Source: Jatrophihabitans sp035642535 (lineage in GTDB: Bacteria > Actinomycetota > Actinomycetes > Mycobacteriales > Jatrophihabitantaceae). From it: a stretch of DNA of 64,000 nucleotides. The notes beneath the pieces are model-generated. The model worked only from the letters and a program-made list of their open reading frames with translations. It did not search any database and was not told the origin of the DNA. Both the position numbers and the translations under genes were made by a program. Positions 34,955 to 43,498 of this stretch are shown here, one piece after another (within the stretch, counting starts at the first letter, position 1; each line of letters opens with the position of its first letter). The DNA is taken from contig DASQSE010000089.1 in the NCBI GenBank assembly GCA_035642535.1, positions 1 through 64,000 of the forward strand, given 5' to 3'.

Positions 34955-35362
34955 TCAGCCCTGCGGCGTCAACCCAACGTGGCGCGCCTCGTCCGTGTTG
35001 TTGCGCAGGAACAGCGCGTCGTTGATGCCCGGCAGCAGCTGCGTCCCGTCGCCGGAGTTGACTCCGGGCGCGTAGATCTGGTGCCGGAACCAGGGCCGCC
35101 CCGGCAGCCCGGCCGCCACGAGCAGCTCTCGCTCCACCCGCTCGAGCCGGACCGTAAGCCGATCCAGGGTCGCGGGCGGCGCGCCGCCGGTCAATGCGGC
35201 GCGAATCCGCGCTTCCACCCCGGAGGCGGCTGCGCCCCACGCCGCCGCCTGCTGCTTGTCCCGCGTCAGGTCGACGACCTCGCCGCCGAACACGTGATTC
35301 TGTTCAGCGGATGGCTGGTTGACGTATCCGCCGACCTCGTTCGCGTAGCCCGCATAGTGCAT
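34955..35362 (-). pseudogene. Remnant of M28-type peptidase (transferrin-receptor-like dimerisation domain)
   Basis: The last 85 residues resemble the C-terminal dimerisation domain of glutamate carboxypeptidase/M28 peptidases: a helix RLTVRLERVERELL, then GLPGRPWFRHQIYAPG and LLPGINDALF. Full enzymes are about 700 residues; the catalytic zinc-binding portion is absent and an in-frame stop lies six codons before the first ATG. The first 50 residues match nothing I recognise. It is most likely a decayed gene end, though expression as a small protein cannot be excluded. Confidence 0.55.
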
Positions 35363-35428
35363 TACGCCAACACGTTCTGTGCCTAACCCGGGGCCGCCCG
35401 CGCACGACTGCCGAGCGCGGCAACGCGG

Positions 35429-36598
35429 CTACTTGTGCGTGAAGGACCCGTAGGTCGTTACGGACGGGTCCCAGATCTTCTGGTAGTCGACGCCTTCGGC
35501 GGTGTCGATCGCCGCCACGGTGAGGCCCGGCTTGAGGTAGATGCCGACGTGGTACACGTCGCCCTCCGCGTCGTGGTAGAACGCGAGGTCGCCGGCCACT
35601 ACTCGTGACGCGGGGATCAGCCGGGCGGCGTGCGCCTGGTCCTCGGACACGCGGGGCGTGTCGTAGCCGAACTTGCCGTAGCTGAACATGACCAGGCCCG
35701 AGCAGTCGAACTTGTGTGGACCTTCTGCGCCCCACACGTACGGCTCACCGATGTGGGTCTTCGCCTCTCGCACCACGCGTTTGTTGAGCCTCGGCTCGGT
35801 GACAGTGCCGGTGCCGGCCCGCCCGCGCGTGTCGTGCGCCTTGCAGCCCTGGAATGTGTTGCTGCCGAAGCCGACGTCGACCACCCAGACGCAGCCGATG
35901 TGCATGCCGCCACTGACCGGCACGCTGATGTCGTACCGCGAGCGCGCGCTGGCGGTTGCCGGACGCGGCTGCGGGAACCGGTGCGTCGTCACCGTCGCGG
36001 CCGACTGACCGTCCACGTAGAGCACGACGGTGGTGCGCCGGCGGACGTCGTCCGGATCGCTGGCCCAGCCGCGGAAGTGCAGCGCGCCGTTGCCGGCTCC
36101 GGACCGCATGATGCGGCCAGTCGGGCTGTGCGCCGCGCGCTCGGTTGCGCTGAGCCCTCTGCCGAGCGGCGTGGGGACGCATTTCAGAACTGTGTCGAGC
36201 CCCTGGCCGATGTCGCGCGCGACGGCGCAAAGCGTGTGCGGGTCGGTGTTCACCGACGCCGTGAGCGAGAAGCCAGGCGTCGGCCCCGTCCCGAACTTCG
36301 CGCTGATCGTGTCGTTCGGGACCGACGTCAAGGCGGAGGTGAGCCACCTGCGCCCGTCGAGGAGCAGTCCCACGCGCACATTGGTCGTCAGCGCGTCGGG
36401 GTCGGCGGCCCAGCCGGTGAACCGGATGTCGCCGGACACGGCCTTGACGCTGCGCACCGCGCCGATCGGGTCGTGCGTGCCGGCCGGGTTCGCGGCGGCG
36501 GATTGGGTGATGCTCGCCAGCGCGAGCGCGAGGAGTGCGGCACATCCGGCCGCGGCAAGTCGGGTTCTCCGGCGGGGACGGGCGGGGCTCAGTTGCAT
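35429..36598 (-). CDS. Secreted NlpC/P60 protein with two GWAxDPD repeats
   Basis: A 389-residue exported protein. The signal peptide covers residues 1-35. Two similar beta-rich modules follow, each marked by a GWAxDPD motif (62-68 and 177-183) and a cysteine pair, and together they probably fold as beta-sandwich adhesion or binding domains. The C-terminal NlpC/P60 catalytic domain has Cys299 (DCSGL) and His350. No coiled coil is present, unlike the RipA-like protein at 18.5 kb. It lies between the respiratory genes qcrB and ctaF without obvious relation to them. Confidence 0.85.
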   Translation of the reverse strand: MQLSPARPRRRTRLAAAGCAALLALALASITQSAAANPAGTHDPIGAVRSVKAVSGDIRFTGWAADPDALTTNVRVGLLLDGRRWLTSALTSVPNDTISAKFGTGPTPGFSLTASVNTDPHTLCAVARDIGQGLDTVLKCVPTPLGRGLSATERAAHSPTGRIMRSGAGNGALHFRGWASDPDDVRRRTTVVLYVDGQSAATVTTHRFPQPRPATASARSRYDISVPVSGGMHIGCVWVVDVGFGSNTFQGCKAHDTRGRAGTGTVTEPRLNKRVVREAKTHIGEPYVWGAEGPHKFDCSGLVMFSYGKFGYDTPRVSEDQAHAARLIPASRVVAGDLAFYHDAEGDVYHVGIYLKPGLTVAAIDTAEGVDYQKIWDPSVTTYGSFTHK

Positions 36599-36703
36599 CA
36601 GAGGTGGCCTTTCAGCGCTTCAGCCCCCGCCGTAACGTGAGCAACAGGCTACCTAACATCAAGCAAACGCAAAAGGGCCCAAGGGTCCAGCCACCCGCGA
36701 CCG

Positions 36704-36757
36704 TTTGCTCTGCTCAGTCCGGCTGGTCAAATGCTCGCTCCGAACGAGCAGAGCAAA
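36704..36757 (-). terminator. Inverted repeat downstream of ctaF
   Basis: A 12-bp perfect inverted repeat (TTTGCTCTGCTC at 36704-36715, complement at 36746-36757) encloses 30 bases, and a shorter internal hairpin (TGCTCG...CGAGCA) would compete with the outer stem. It lies 40 bp after the ctaF stop on the transcribed strand, so termination of the ctaC-ctaF message is likely. The rest of 36599-36796 shows no other feature. Confidence 0.55.
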
Positions 36758-36796
36758 GGGTGGCGAGGACACCACCAGGCTCCGGCGAATGCCGGG

Positions 36797-37216
36797 CTAG
36801 GCCGGGCGGTTCCCGCCGCCGTAGTACTCGAAGAGCAGACCGCCGATCGAGAACAGCAGGAACAACACCCCGACGACCACCAGCCACACCTGCGCCAGGC
36901 TCAGCCCGATGCCTATGACGCTGGCGGCGCCGGCCAGCGTGACCGGCCAGTAGCTGCCCGGGCTGAAGAACCCGACGTCGCCGGCCGCCTCCGCGATCTC
37001 GGCGTCGCTGCGGTCCTCCGGACGCGGGTCGATCCGGCGCGAGACGAACCAGAAGAACGCGCCCGGGATTCCGACGAGGCCGCCGGACAGGATCAGCGCC
37101 GCGACGCCCACGACCTCGACGTGCTGCTGGGTTTGGTTGGACCAGATGCCGTACGCGATCGCGGCCAGCCAGAAGAACAGGGCGACGCCCAGGAACAGCC
37201 GTGCTTCGACCCTCAT
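36797..37216 (-). CDS. ctaF: Cytochrome c oxidase subunit IV (actinobacterial)
   Basis: A 139-residue membrane protein with four transmembrane helices in two pairs, matching the actinobacteria-specific oxidase polypeptide IV. Notable segments are FFWLAAIAYGIWS, GIPGAFFWFVSRRIDPRPEDR and the C-terminal FEYYGG. It follows ctaC by 1 bp, so the two are translationally linked. It contributes to assembly of the aa3 oxidase. Confidence 0.92.
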   Translation of the reverse strand: MRVEARLFLGVALFFWLAAIAYGIWSNQTQQHVEVVGVAALILSGGLVGIPGAFFWFVSRRIDPRPEDRSDAEIAEAAGDVGFFSPGSYWPVTLAGAASVIGIGLSLAQVWLVVVGVLFLLFSIGGLLFEYYGGGNRPA

Positions 37217-37217
37217 G

Positions 37218-38279
37218 TCAGGCTCCCGGCGGGTGCGCGGCGTGCCGCGCGGTGCGATCGGTCTCGAACGGGTACGTCGTCGTGGCGTAGCGCTGCATGC
37301 CGGCCATGTGCAGCGCGACTGCCTGCCGGTTCGGGTCGGTCGGGCCGACCTTGCCCAGCGCGTCCATGTAGTCCACGAACGTGTTCCAGGGCACGACCCG
37401 GACCTCGAAGTTCATCTGCGAGTGGTAGGTGCCGCACAGCTCCGCACAGCGGCCCACGTAGTGGCCCGGCGTCGTCGCGGTGATCTCGAACTGGTTGTCC
37501 CGGCCCGTCGACGAGGTGCCGTACGGGATGACGTCGCGCTTGAACAAGAACTCCGGCACCCAGAACGAGTGGATGACGTCCTCGGAGTGCTCCACGATGC
37601 GCACCGAGTGGTTGACCGGGATCACGAGGATCGGGATCTCGAACTGCGATCCGACCGTCGAGTAGTACAGCTTCCCCGTTTGCGTGTCGTCCCCGCCGCT
37701 CGCGCCGCAGTTGACGGAGATGTTGCTCGACGCCTCGTCGCAGACCTGCTCGCCGGTGACCTTCTCCGCGGTCAGGTTGCGCTGTCCCGGGTAGGACGTG
37801 TTGACGACCCTGCCGCCCGGCATCGTGTACTGGTGGTACTCGAACTGCCAGTTCCACTTGAAGGCATCGACCTGGATCCGGACGTCCGGGTTCGCGGAGA
37901 GCTGGTTGACGTCGTCTTCGACGACGACGGTTCGATAGAACAGTCCCGCGATGACGATGAACGGGAAGGTGAAGCAGATCGCCTCGACGGTGAAGTTGTA
38001 CTTCGTCTGACGCGGCAGCGCGTCGTCCTTCTTCCGGTAGCGGATGACGCACCAGAAGATCAGGCCCCAAACGATCACCCCGAGGGCGAGCGCGGTGACG
38101 CCGGCCCAGGTCCACAGGACGCGGATCTCGTGGCTCTGTTTCGTCACGCCGCTGGGGAAGCCGAAGCGAAGATTGCGCTCCCATTGGTCGCGCGAACATC
38201 CCGTCAGCACTAGCGCCAGCGGAGCAAGCAAAGCGGCCGTGCGACCAGCGCGAACCCAACGCCTCCGACGCACGTGCAA
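37218..38279 (-). CDS. ctaC: Cytochrome c oxidase subunit II
   Basis: A 353-residue lipoprotein subunit that receives electrons from the diheme cytochrome c. The signal peptide ends in lipobox LVLTGC (C28). Two transmembrane helices (about 55-80 and 100-118) precede the external cupredoxin domain. The CuA ligands are H237 (DVIHSFW), C278, E280, C282, H286 and M289 (CAELCGTYHSQM). A loop of about 45 residues between KWNWQF and ILVIP contains an extra Cys pair (C180, C191) that could form a disulfide. The catalytic subunit gene ctaD is not in the window. Confidence 0.95.
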   Translation of the reverse strand: MHVRRRRWVRAGRTAALLAPLALVLTGCSRDQWERNLRFGFPSGVTKQSHEIRVLWTWAGVTALALGVIVWGLIFWCVIRYRKKDDALPRQTKYNFTVEAICFTFPFIVIAGLFYRTVVVEDDVNQLSANPDVRIQVDAFKWNWQFEYHQYTMPGGRVVNTSYPGQRNLTAEKVTGEQVCDEASSNISVNCGASGGDDTQTGKLYYSTVGSQFEIPILVIPVNHSVRIVEHSEDVIHSFWVPEFLFKRDVIPYGTSSTGRDNQFEITATTPGHYVGRCAELCGTYHSQMNFEVRVVPWNTFVDYMDALGKVGPTDPNRQAVALHMAGMQRYATTTYPFETDRTARHAAHPPGA

Positions 38280-38397
38280 CCCGCCTCCCGGTCCCGTTCT
38301 TACTCGCTTCGGAGCCTACTGGACCGCACCTGCGCCACCCCTCCGGGGGAGGCCCACGGGTGCGTCGTCGTCACTGGCCGGACGTAGCGTCCGTGGC

Positions 38398-39000
38398 ATG
38401 CCGATGCGCAACCGGGTGACGCCGTTGGGGGACATCGTGGCCATCGAGCTGCGCGGCGCCTGGCTCGGCAACCGCGGCGTCCTGCACGAGAACACCGAGA
38501 TCCGCCGCTTCCACGCGAGCGATCTCTGGATCACCTGCCGGCTGCGGTTCCGCGACCGGCACATGAAGCAGTGGCAGCCGCACCACTACACACACCTGTA
38601 CTTCCACGACGAGGCGGTCTCGTTCGCCGCCGGACACCGGCCCTGCGCGGAGTGCCGCCGCGCCGACTACAACGCGTTCCGCGCAGCGTGGGCGCAGGGT
38701 CTCGACGCAGACCTCCCGCGCGCCAAGGAAATGGATCGGGTGCTGCACGCGCAGCGGCTCGTGCGCGGCACTCACCGGCGCCGCCTGCACCGCCGGTCGT
38801 GGCGCTCGCTGCCCAGTGCAGCGTTCGTCCTGCTCCAGGACGGGCCGGCACGGGTGCGGCACGACACGGTGCTGCCTTGGACGACCTCCGGCTATGCGGA
38901 GCCCCGAGCGCGACCGCAGCGCGGCGACGTCGAGGTGATCACGCCCCCGGCGAGCCTGGCCGCGTTCGAGGCCGGCTACGAGGTCCAGACCGAGGCGTGA
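38398..39000 (+). CDS. Conserved hypothetical protein with RPCAECRR motif
   Basis: A 200-residue protein of unknown function. A beta-rich N-terminus (VVAIELRGAWLGNRG-like strands, HENTEIRRFH) is followed by a HYTHLYFHDEAVSFAAGHRPC segment, and a CxxC pair (in HRPCAECRRADYNAFRAAW) with nearby His residues looks like a zinc site. The C-terminal part is basic and then rich in DNA-repair-like LPWTTSGYAEP segments without clear homology. Starts at ATG 38398. It is divergent from ctaC and convergent with the sugar permease gene. Confidence 0.68.
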   Translation: MPMRNRVTPLGDIVAIELRGAWLGNRGVLHENTEIRRFHASDLWITCRLRFRDRHMKQWQPHHYTHLYFHDEAVSFAAGHRPCAECRRADYNAFRAAWAQGLDADLPRAKEMDRVLHAQRLVRGTHRRRLHRRSWRSLPSAAFVLLQDGPARVRHDTVLPWTTSGYAEPRARPQRGDVEVITPPASLAAFEAGYEVQTEA

Positions 39001-39001
39001 A

Positions 39002-39922
39002 TCAACCCTTCGCAGAGCCCAGCGAGAGGCCCGCGACGAAGTGCTTCTGCAGGAACACGAACACGACGAGCGTCGGAATCGCGGCCATCAGCGCGGCGGC
39101 CGAGATCATGTTCTGGTTGGTGACGAATTGCCCCTGCAGGTTCTGCAGCGCTGAGGTGATCGGCCGCTTGTTGCCGGTCGACATCAGCGTGATCGCCCAG
39201 AAGAAGTCGTTGTAGATCCACGTCGTGAGCAGCGTCGCCAGTGCCGCGAGCGCCGGGCGGCAGAGCGGCAGCGTCAGCCGCCAGTACCGCGTCCACAGTG
39301 ACGCCCCGTCGACGATCGCGGCCTCGTCCATGTCGCGCGGGATCGTCATCATGTAATTGCTCAGCACGAACACGCAGAAGCCGAGCTGGAACGCGACGTT
39401 GATCAGGATCAGCCCGGCATAGGAGTCGTAGAGCAGTCCGCTGTCGCTGATGAAATGCGGGACGTGGATGTAGAGGTAGATCCGGTAGAGCGGCGTGATG
39501 ATTACCTGCTGCGGCAGCAGGTTGCCGGCGGTGAACAGGATCAGCAGCGCGATGTTGAACCTGATGCCCAGCCGGGACACCGCGAACGCGACGCTGGACG
39601 CAAGCAGCAGTGTGATGATCACCGCGGGCACGGTGATGATCGCCGAGTTGAAGAAGTATCGCCACATCTGCGATTGCGTCCACGCATCGGTGAAGTTCTT
39701 GAACGTGAGGTGGTGGGCGATCGAGACGTAGCCGAGCCGGTTGGTCTCGGTGAACGGGCGCAGTGCGACGTAGAGCGCGAACAGGATCGGGGTGATCCAC
39801 AGGATCGTCGCCGCGATCATGAACACGTGTGCGGCCACTCGGCCGACGGATGACCGGCCGCGAGGGGTCGGCCGCGGCGCCGCTGCGACGTGGGCGGGCG
39901 ATTCGGCGGCTGCGACGGCCAT
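39002..39922 (-). CDS. Carbohydrate ABC transporter permease (MalG type)
   Basis: A 306-residue inner-membrane subunit of a CUT1 sugar importer with six transmembrane helices and a long polar N-terminus. The cytosolic EAA loop is DEAAIVDGASLWTRYWRLTLPL, the contact for the ATPase. It follows the MalF-type gene directly (stop and start adjacent), in the order binding protein, MalF, MalG. Its closest relative in the window is the dead permease at 4.1-4.7 kb. Confidence 0.9.
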   Translation of the reverse strand: MAVAAAESPAHVAAAPRPTPRGRSSVGRVAAHVFMIAATILWITPILFALYVALRPFTETNRLGYVSIAHHLTFKNFTDAWTQSQMWRYFFNSAIITVPAVIITLLLASSVAFAVSRLGIRFNIALLILFTAGNLLPQQVIITPLYRIYLYIHVPHFISDSGLLYDSYAGLILINVAFQLGFCVFVLSNYMMTIPRDMDEAAIVDGASLWTRYWRLTLPLCRPALAALATLLTTWIYNDFFWAITLMSTGNKRPITSALQNLQGQFVTNQNMISAAALMAAIPTLVVFVFLQKHFVAGLSLGSAKG

Positions 39923-40936
39923 CTACGGCTTCTCCTCGCGGCGCAAGTTGTTCACCAGGAAGATCGTGATCGGCACCAGCGCGATGACCAGCAGGATCAC
40001 GCCGAACGTCGAGCCAAGACCGATGCGCTGCGTCTCGCCGACGATGTACTGCGTGACCAGCACCGAAAGCAACTCGGTGCCAAGGTGCGGATTCCCCTTG
40101 TAGGTGATGTAGACGAGGTCGAAGGCACGCAGCGACTCGATCACTGTGACGACCAGGATGACGACGTTGATCGGCTTCAGCGCCGGGAACACGACGTGCC
40201 GGAATGTCTGCCAGGCATTCGCGCCGTCGACAGTGGCCGCCTCGCGCAGCGCCGGGTCGACGGCCTTGAGGCCGGCGAGGTAGAGCACCATCACGTAGCC
40301 GGCCTGTCGCCAGCTCGCCTCGACAAGGATCGACCACAGGCTGAGGTGTTTGTCGCCGAGCCAGTCGATGAGGTTGTTGTTGTGGTTGCGGCCGATGACC
40401 GTGTTGATCAAACCGCGGTCGGGCGCATAGATCAGCTCCCAGATGATGCCGATCAGCGCGAGCGAGAGCATGACCGGCAGGAACAGCACGCTCTGGTAGA
40501 TCCGGCCGCCGCGCAGTCCGCGGTCGATCAGGACGGCGAACAGCATGCCGAGCGGCGTGGCAAGCACGATGAACACGCCCAGCCAGATCGCGTTGTGCCG
40601 CACGGCCGGCCAGAACTGCGGGTCGATCGTGAACGCCTCGCGGTAGTTCTCCGCGCCGTCGAGACAGCCGAACGGGCGCGGGATGCCGGGCACGGTGGGG
40701 TACTGGTCGCAGGAGTGCAGGCGAATGCCGCCGACACCCGTCCAGTTCGTGAAGGACAGCCCCACCGACGCGAGCGCCGGGAACCAGACGAACGCGATGT
40801 CCAGCAGCAGTGGGATCCCGATCAGCAGGCCGAGGACAACCCGATCGCGCCGGGTCAGGATCCGAACGCGACGCCGGCGGCGCTGGTGGCGCTGGCGCGT
40901 CGCCGCCGGTCGTGAATCGCGCGCTGTGGCCGTCAC
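39923..40936 (-). CDS. Carbohydrate ABC transporter permease (MalF type)
   Basis: A 337-residue membrane subunit paired with the MalG-type protein. A basic leader (RQRHQRRRRRVR) precedes the first helix, followed by an external loop with two cysteines (HSCDQY, FGCLDG) and five more helices. The EAA loop is REAATVDGANAWQTFRHVVFPAL. The GTG at 40936 overlaps the stop of the binding-protein gene. Longer readings upstream run antisense through that gene and are rejected. Confidence 0.9.
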   Translation of the reverse strand: MTATARDSRPAATRQRHQRRRRRVRILTRRDRVVLGLLIGIPLLLDIAFVWFPALASVGLSFTNWTGVGGIRLHSCDQYPTVPGIPRPFGCLDGAENYREAFTIDPQFWPAVRHNAIWLGVFIVLATPLGMLFAVLIDRGLRGGRIYQSVLFLPVMLSLALIGIIWELIYAPDRGLINTVIGRNHNNNLIDWLGDKHLSLWSILVEASWRQAGYVMVLYLAGLKAVDPALREAATVDGANAWQTFRHVVFPALKPINVVILVVTVIESLRAFDLVYITYKGNPHLGTELLSVLVTQYIVGETQRIGLGSTFGVILLVIALVPITIFLVNNLRREEKP

Positions 40937-42288
40937 TGGAAGATCTGCTTGGCCTGCTGCTCCGCCTTGCTCTGGATGGACTGGACATTGGATGTGCTCG
41001 GGTTGTCGATGAAGCTCTGGATCTGCGTGATCATCGCGGTAGCCATGTCGGGCACCGTGTCGCGGTCCATGAACTGCGAGACTGCCTTGCACTGGCTGAT
41101 CGCGTCGACGGACTTCTTCTGGATCGCGTTGTAGGTCGGCGCGATGAGGCCGTTGGCGAGCCCGACGTCCCAGTGGTCGGTCTTGAGGAAGGTCTTCTCG
41201 GCGTCGGCGGTGCCCAGGTACTCGAGCACGGTCTTCGCGCCGTCGACGTTCTTCGCCTTCGCCGGCAACATGAACCCGTCGGTCGGCGCGTCCATGTAGT
41301 CCTGCCCGTATGCCTCGTTGATCACCGGGTACGGGAAGAAGTCGAGGTCGCCCAGGTTCGAGGGGTCGTAGTTGGCAGCCACCTGGTTCGAGCCCTGGAA
41401 CATCATCCCGGCCTTCTTGTTCTCCAGCGTGGTGGCCGCGTCCTGCCAAAGGCGCCCGTTCGCGCCGCTCTGCAGGTACGGCATGAGTTCACGCCAGTGG
41501 TCGAACACGTCCGTGACGCCCTTGTCGGTCCACGGCACCTCGTGCTTCATGAGCTTGATGTGGTAGTCGTAGCCGTTGATCCGCAGGTTGAGGATGTCGA
41601 ACGTGCCCAGCGCGGGCCAGCCGTCCTTTTCCGCGAAGGCCAACGGAACGAGGCCGTCGCTCTTCATCTTCTTGCACAGGTTGATGAAGTCGTCCCAGCT
41701 CTGCGGGATGTCGTAACCCTTCTGGCTGAACGTGCTCTTGTTGTAGAACACGACCCACGGGTAGTTGTAGATCGGCACCAGGTAGTACTGGCCGTCGAGT
41801 CCCTTCGAGAGGTTCTTCGCGGCGTCGTTGAAGTTGCCGCCGATCTTTTCCCACACGTCGTCGATCGGGGTCAGCAGCTTCTGCGCGGCGAAGAACTGGA
41901 GCCGGAACCCGGCGAACCATGTCGCCAGGTCGTTCGGGGTGCCCTGCAGGTAGCTACTGATGTTGTCCTGGAAGGTGTTGTGGTCGACGGTGTTGACAGA
42001 GATGCCCACACCGGTCTGCGACTTCGCCGCGTTGACCAGCGAGGCGAACGCGCCCTTGGGCGCCGGGTCGGAATAGTTCGAGCCGAACGAGATGCTGCCG
42101 CCGCCCGCGCCGCCGGTGCTCGCACCGCCGCCGGTCGGGGCTGGGGTGTTGCCCCCTCCGCTACTGCTGCACGCAGCGAGGACGGCGCCCGGCACTGCGG
42201 ACAACGCACCCGCGGCGGCGATGCCTTTCAGCATGGAGCGCCGGCTGGGGCTGCGCCGCTCGGGGAAGGAACCGGACAGGTCGGGCAT
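40933..42288 (-). CDS. ABC transporter sugar-binding lipoprotein
   Basis: A 451-residue extracellular solute-binding protein of family 1. The leader combines a twin-arginine stretch (SRRSMLKG), a hydrophobic core and a lipobox LAAC, so it is a Tat- or Sec-exported lipoprotein; a Gly/Ser/Thr-rich linker follows. The mature part has the usual two-lobed fold with many Trp and Tyr residues for sugar stacking. First gene of the importer operon. With galT and galK next to it, a galactoside or galactose-containing glycan is a reasonable substrate guess, not proven. Confidence 0.9.
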   Translation of the reverse strand: MPDLSGSFPERRSPSRRSMLKGIAAAGALSAVPGAVLAACSSSGGGNTPAPTGGGASTGGAGGGSISFGSNYSDPAPKGAFASLVNAAKSQTGVGISVNTVDHNTFQDNISSYLQGTPNDLATWFAGFRLQFFAAQKLLTPIDDVWEKIGGNFNDAAKNLSKGLDGQYYLVPIYNYPWVVFYNKSTFSQKGYDIPQSWDDFINLCKKMKSDGLVPLAFAEKDGWPALGTFDILNLRINGYDYHIKLMKHEVPWTDKGVTDVFDHWRELMPYLQSGANGRLWQDAATTLENKKAGMMFQGSNQVAANYDPSNLGDLDFFPYPVINEAYGQDYMDAPTDGFMLPAKAKNVDGAKTVLEYLGTADAEKTFLKTDHWDVGLANGLIAPTYNAIQKKSVDAISQCKAVSQFMDRDTVPDMATAMITQIQSFIDNPSTSNVQSIQSKAEQQAKQIFQ

Positions 42289-42370
42289 CTCTGCCTCCTA
42301 CAGCTCGGGATGACTGCAATGACCGAACAGCTTGCGACAACATTCAACGTGTTCCATCACAACCACCCAA

Positions 42371-42399
42371 AGCAAAGTTTGACCTGTTGGATTTGTCAA
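42371..42399 (-). promoter_or_regulatory. Candidate promoter upstream of sugar-binding protein gene
   Basis: On the minus strand a consensus TTGACA (42394-42399) is followed 17 bp later by TTTGCT (42371-42376), a weak -10. Downstream of it lie several GTTG/CGTTG/TGTTG words between here and the start codon that could be regulator sites. The stretch lies between galT and the transporter operon. Confidence 0.4.
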
Positions 42400-42409
42400 G
42401 GGGTGGCCG

Positions 42410-43498
42410 CTAAGAGTCGTCACCTCGTAACCGAGCGGCGGCGTCCTCCGGCGCGACGTCGTTGATCCACACCGCGGCACCGGACTCCGACCCGGCCAGA
42501 TACTTCAACTTCCCCGGCGCCCGCCGGATCGTCAGGATCTCGGCGGCCAGGTGCCAGACGTCGCGATCTTGATGCGCCGGCGCCTGCTGCCAACCGGCGA
42601 TATACGGCGTAGGCGCGTCGAAGAGCCCGTCGAACTTGCGCAGCACCTCGAGGTAGATGAGCGCGAGGTCGTCGCGTTCCGCCTCCCCGAGCGAAGGCAG
42701 GTCTGGGACGTGTGCGTGCGGCACGACCCGCACCTCATAGGGCCAGCGCGCAGCGAACGGCACGTACGCCGTCCAGTGCTCGGACGTCGCGACGACTCGC
42801 TTGCCGTCGCCGAGTTCGGCCCGCAGCAGCATGCACTGCAGACACTCCCCCGTCCGCTCCCGGTAGCGCAGCGCGGTGTGCGCGGCGTTGAAGAACCGGG
42901 GTGGGACGAACGGGTAGCCGTAGATCTGCCCGTGCGGGTGGGAAAGGGTTACCCCGATCTCCTCGCCGCGGTTCTCGAAGCAGAAGACGTATTCGATCGA
43001 ATCGCGCGCGTTGAGCTCGGTCGTCCGGTCCGCCCATGCGTCGATGACGGTGCGCGCCTGGCGCGCGGTCAGCGACGAGAACGACCCGGTGTGCTCCGGG
43101 GTGAAACACACGACCTCGCAGCGCCCGGCGCCGGGTGCGGACCGGAACGGCGGATCGGTGACGTACGGCACCGTCTCGGCCGCCTGCAGGGAGAACGCCG
43201 GGAACCGGTTCTCGAAGACCACGACCTCGTAGTCCGATGCGGGGATCTCGGTGCTCATCCCGTTGCGCGACGGGCAGAGCGGGCACAGGTCGTCCGGGGG
43301 GTGATACGTCCGCGTCTGCCGGTGCTCGGCGATGACGGTGTGCGTGTGAAATAGCGGATCCCAACGCACCTGCGACGTCGTGGACGTCGCGGGCAGGTCA
43401 CCGCGCCGATCTACGCCGCGGCGATCCTGCCCGGGTGCAGCGTCGTAGTAGAACAGCTCGCGGCCGTCCGCGAGCGTGGTTGCCTGCCGAACCGTCAT
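42410..43498 (-). CDS. galT: Galactose-1-phosphate uridylyltransferase
   Basis: A 362-residue Leloir-pathway enzyme that exchanges galactose 1-phosphate with UDP-glucose. The active-site HPH (H187-H189) lies in SHPHGQIYGYPF, and the zinc-binding C72/C75 pair is in DLCPLCPSR. The C-terminal half has the second HIT-like domain. Its ATG overlaps the stop of the DeoR-type regulator gene (ATGA), so they form an operon. Confidence 0.94.
   Translation of the reverse strand: MTVRQATTLADGRELFYYDAAPGQDRRGVDRRGDLPATSTTSQVRWDPLFHTHTVIAEHRQTRTYHPPDDLCPLCPSRNGMSTEIPASDYEVVVFENRFPAFSLQAAETVPYVTDPPFRSAPGAGRCEVVCFTPEHTGSFSSLTARQARTVIDAWADRTTELNARDSIEYVFCFENRGEEIGVTLSHPHGQIYGYPFVPPRFFNAAHTALRYRERTGECLQCMLLRAELGDGKRVVATSEHWTAYVPFAARWPYEVRVVPHAHVPDLPSLGEAERDDLALIYLEVLRKFDGLFDAPTPYIAGWQQAPAHQDRDVWHLAAEILTIRRAPGKLKYLAGSESGAAVWINDVAPEDAAARLRGDDS

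Noticed and set aside
38976..40988. Open frame of 670 residues overlapping both sugar permease genes
   Set aside because: It is out of frame with two clearly recognisable permeases that have the EAA loop, and it reads as Arg/Pro/Ala-rich sequence.
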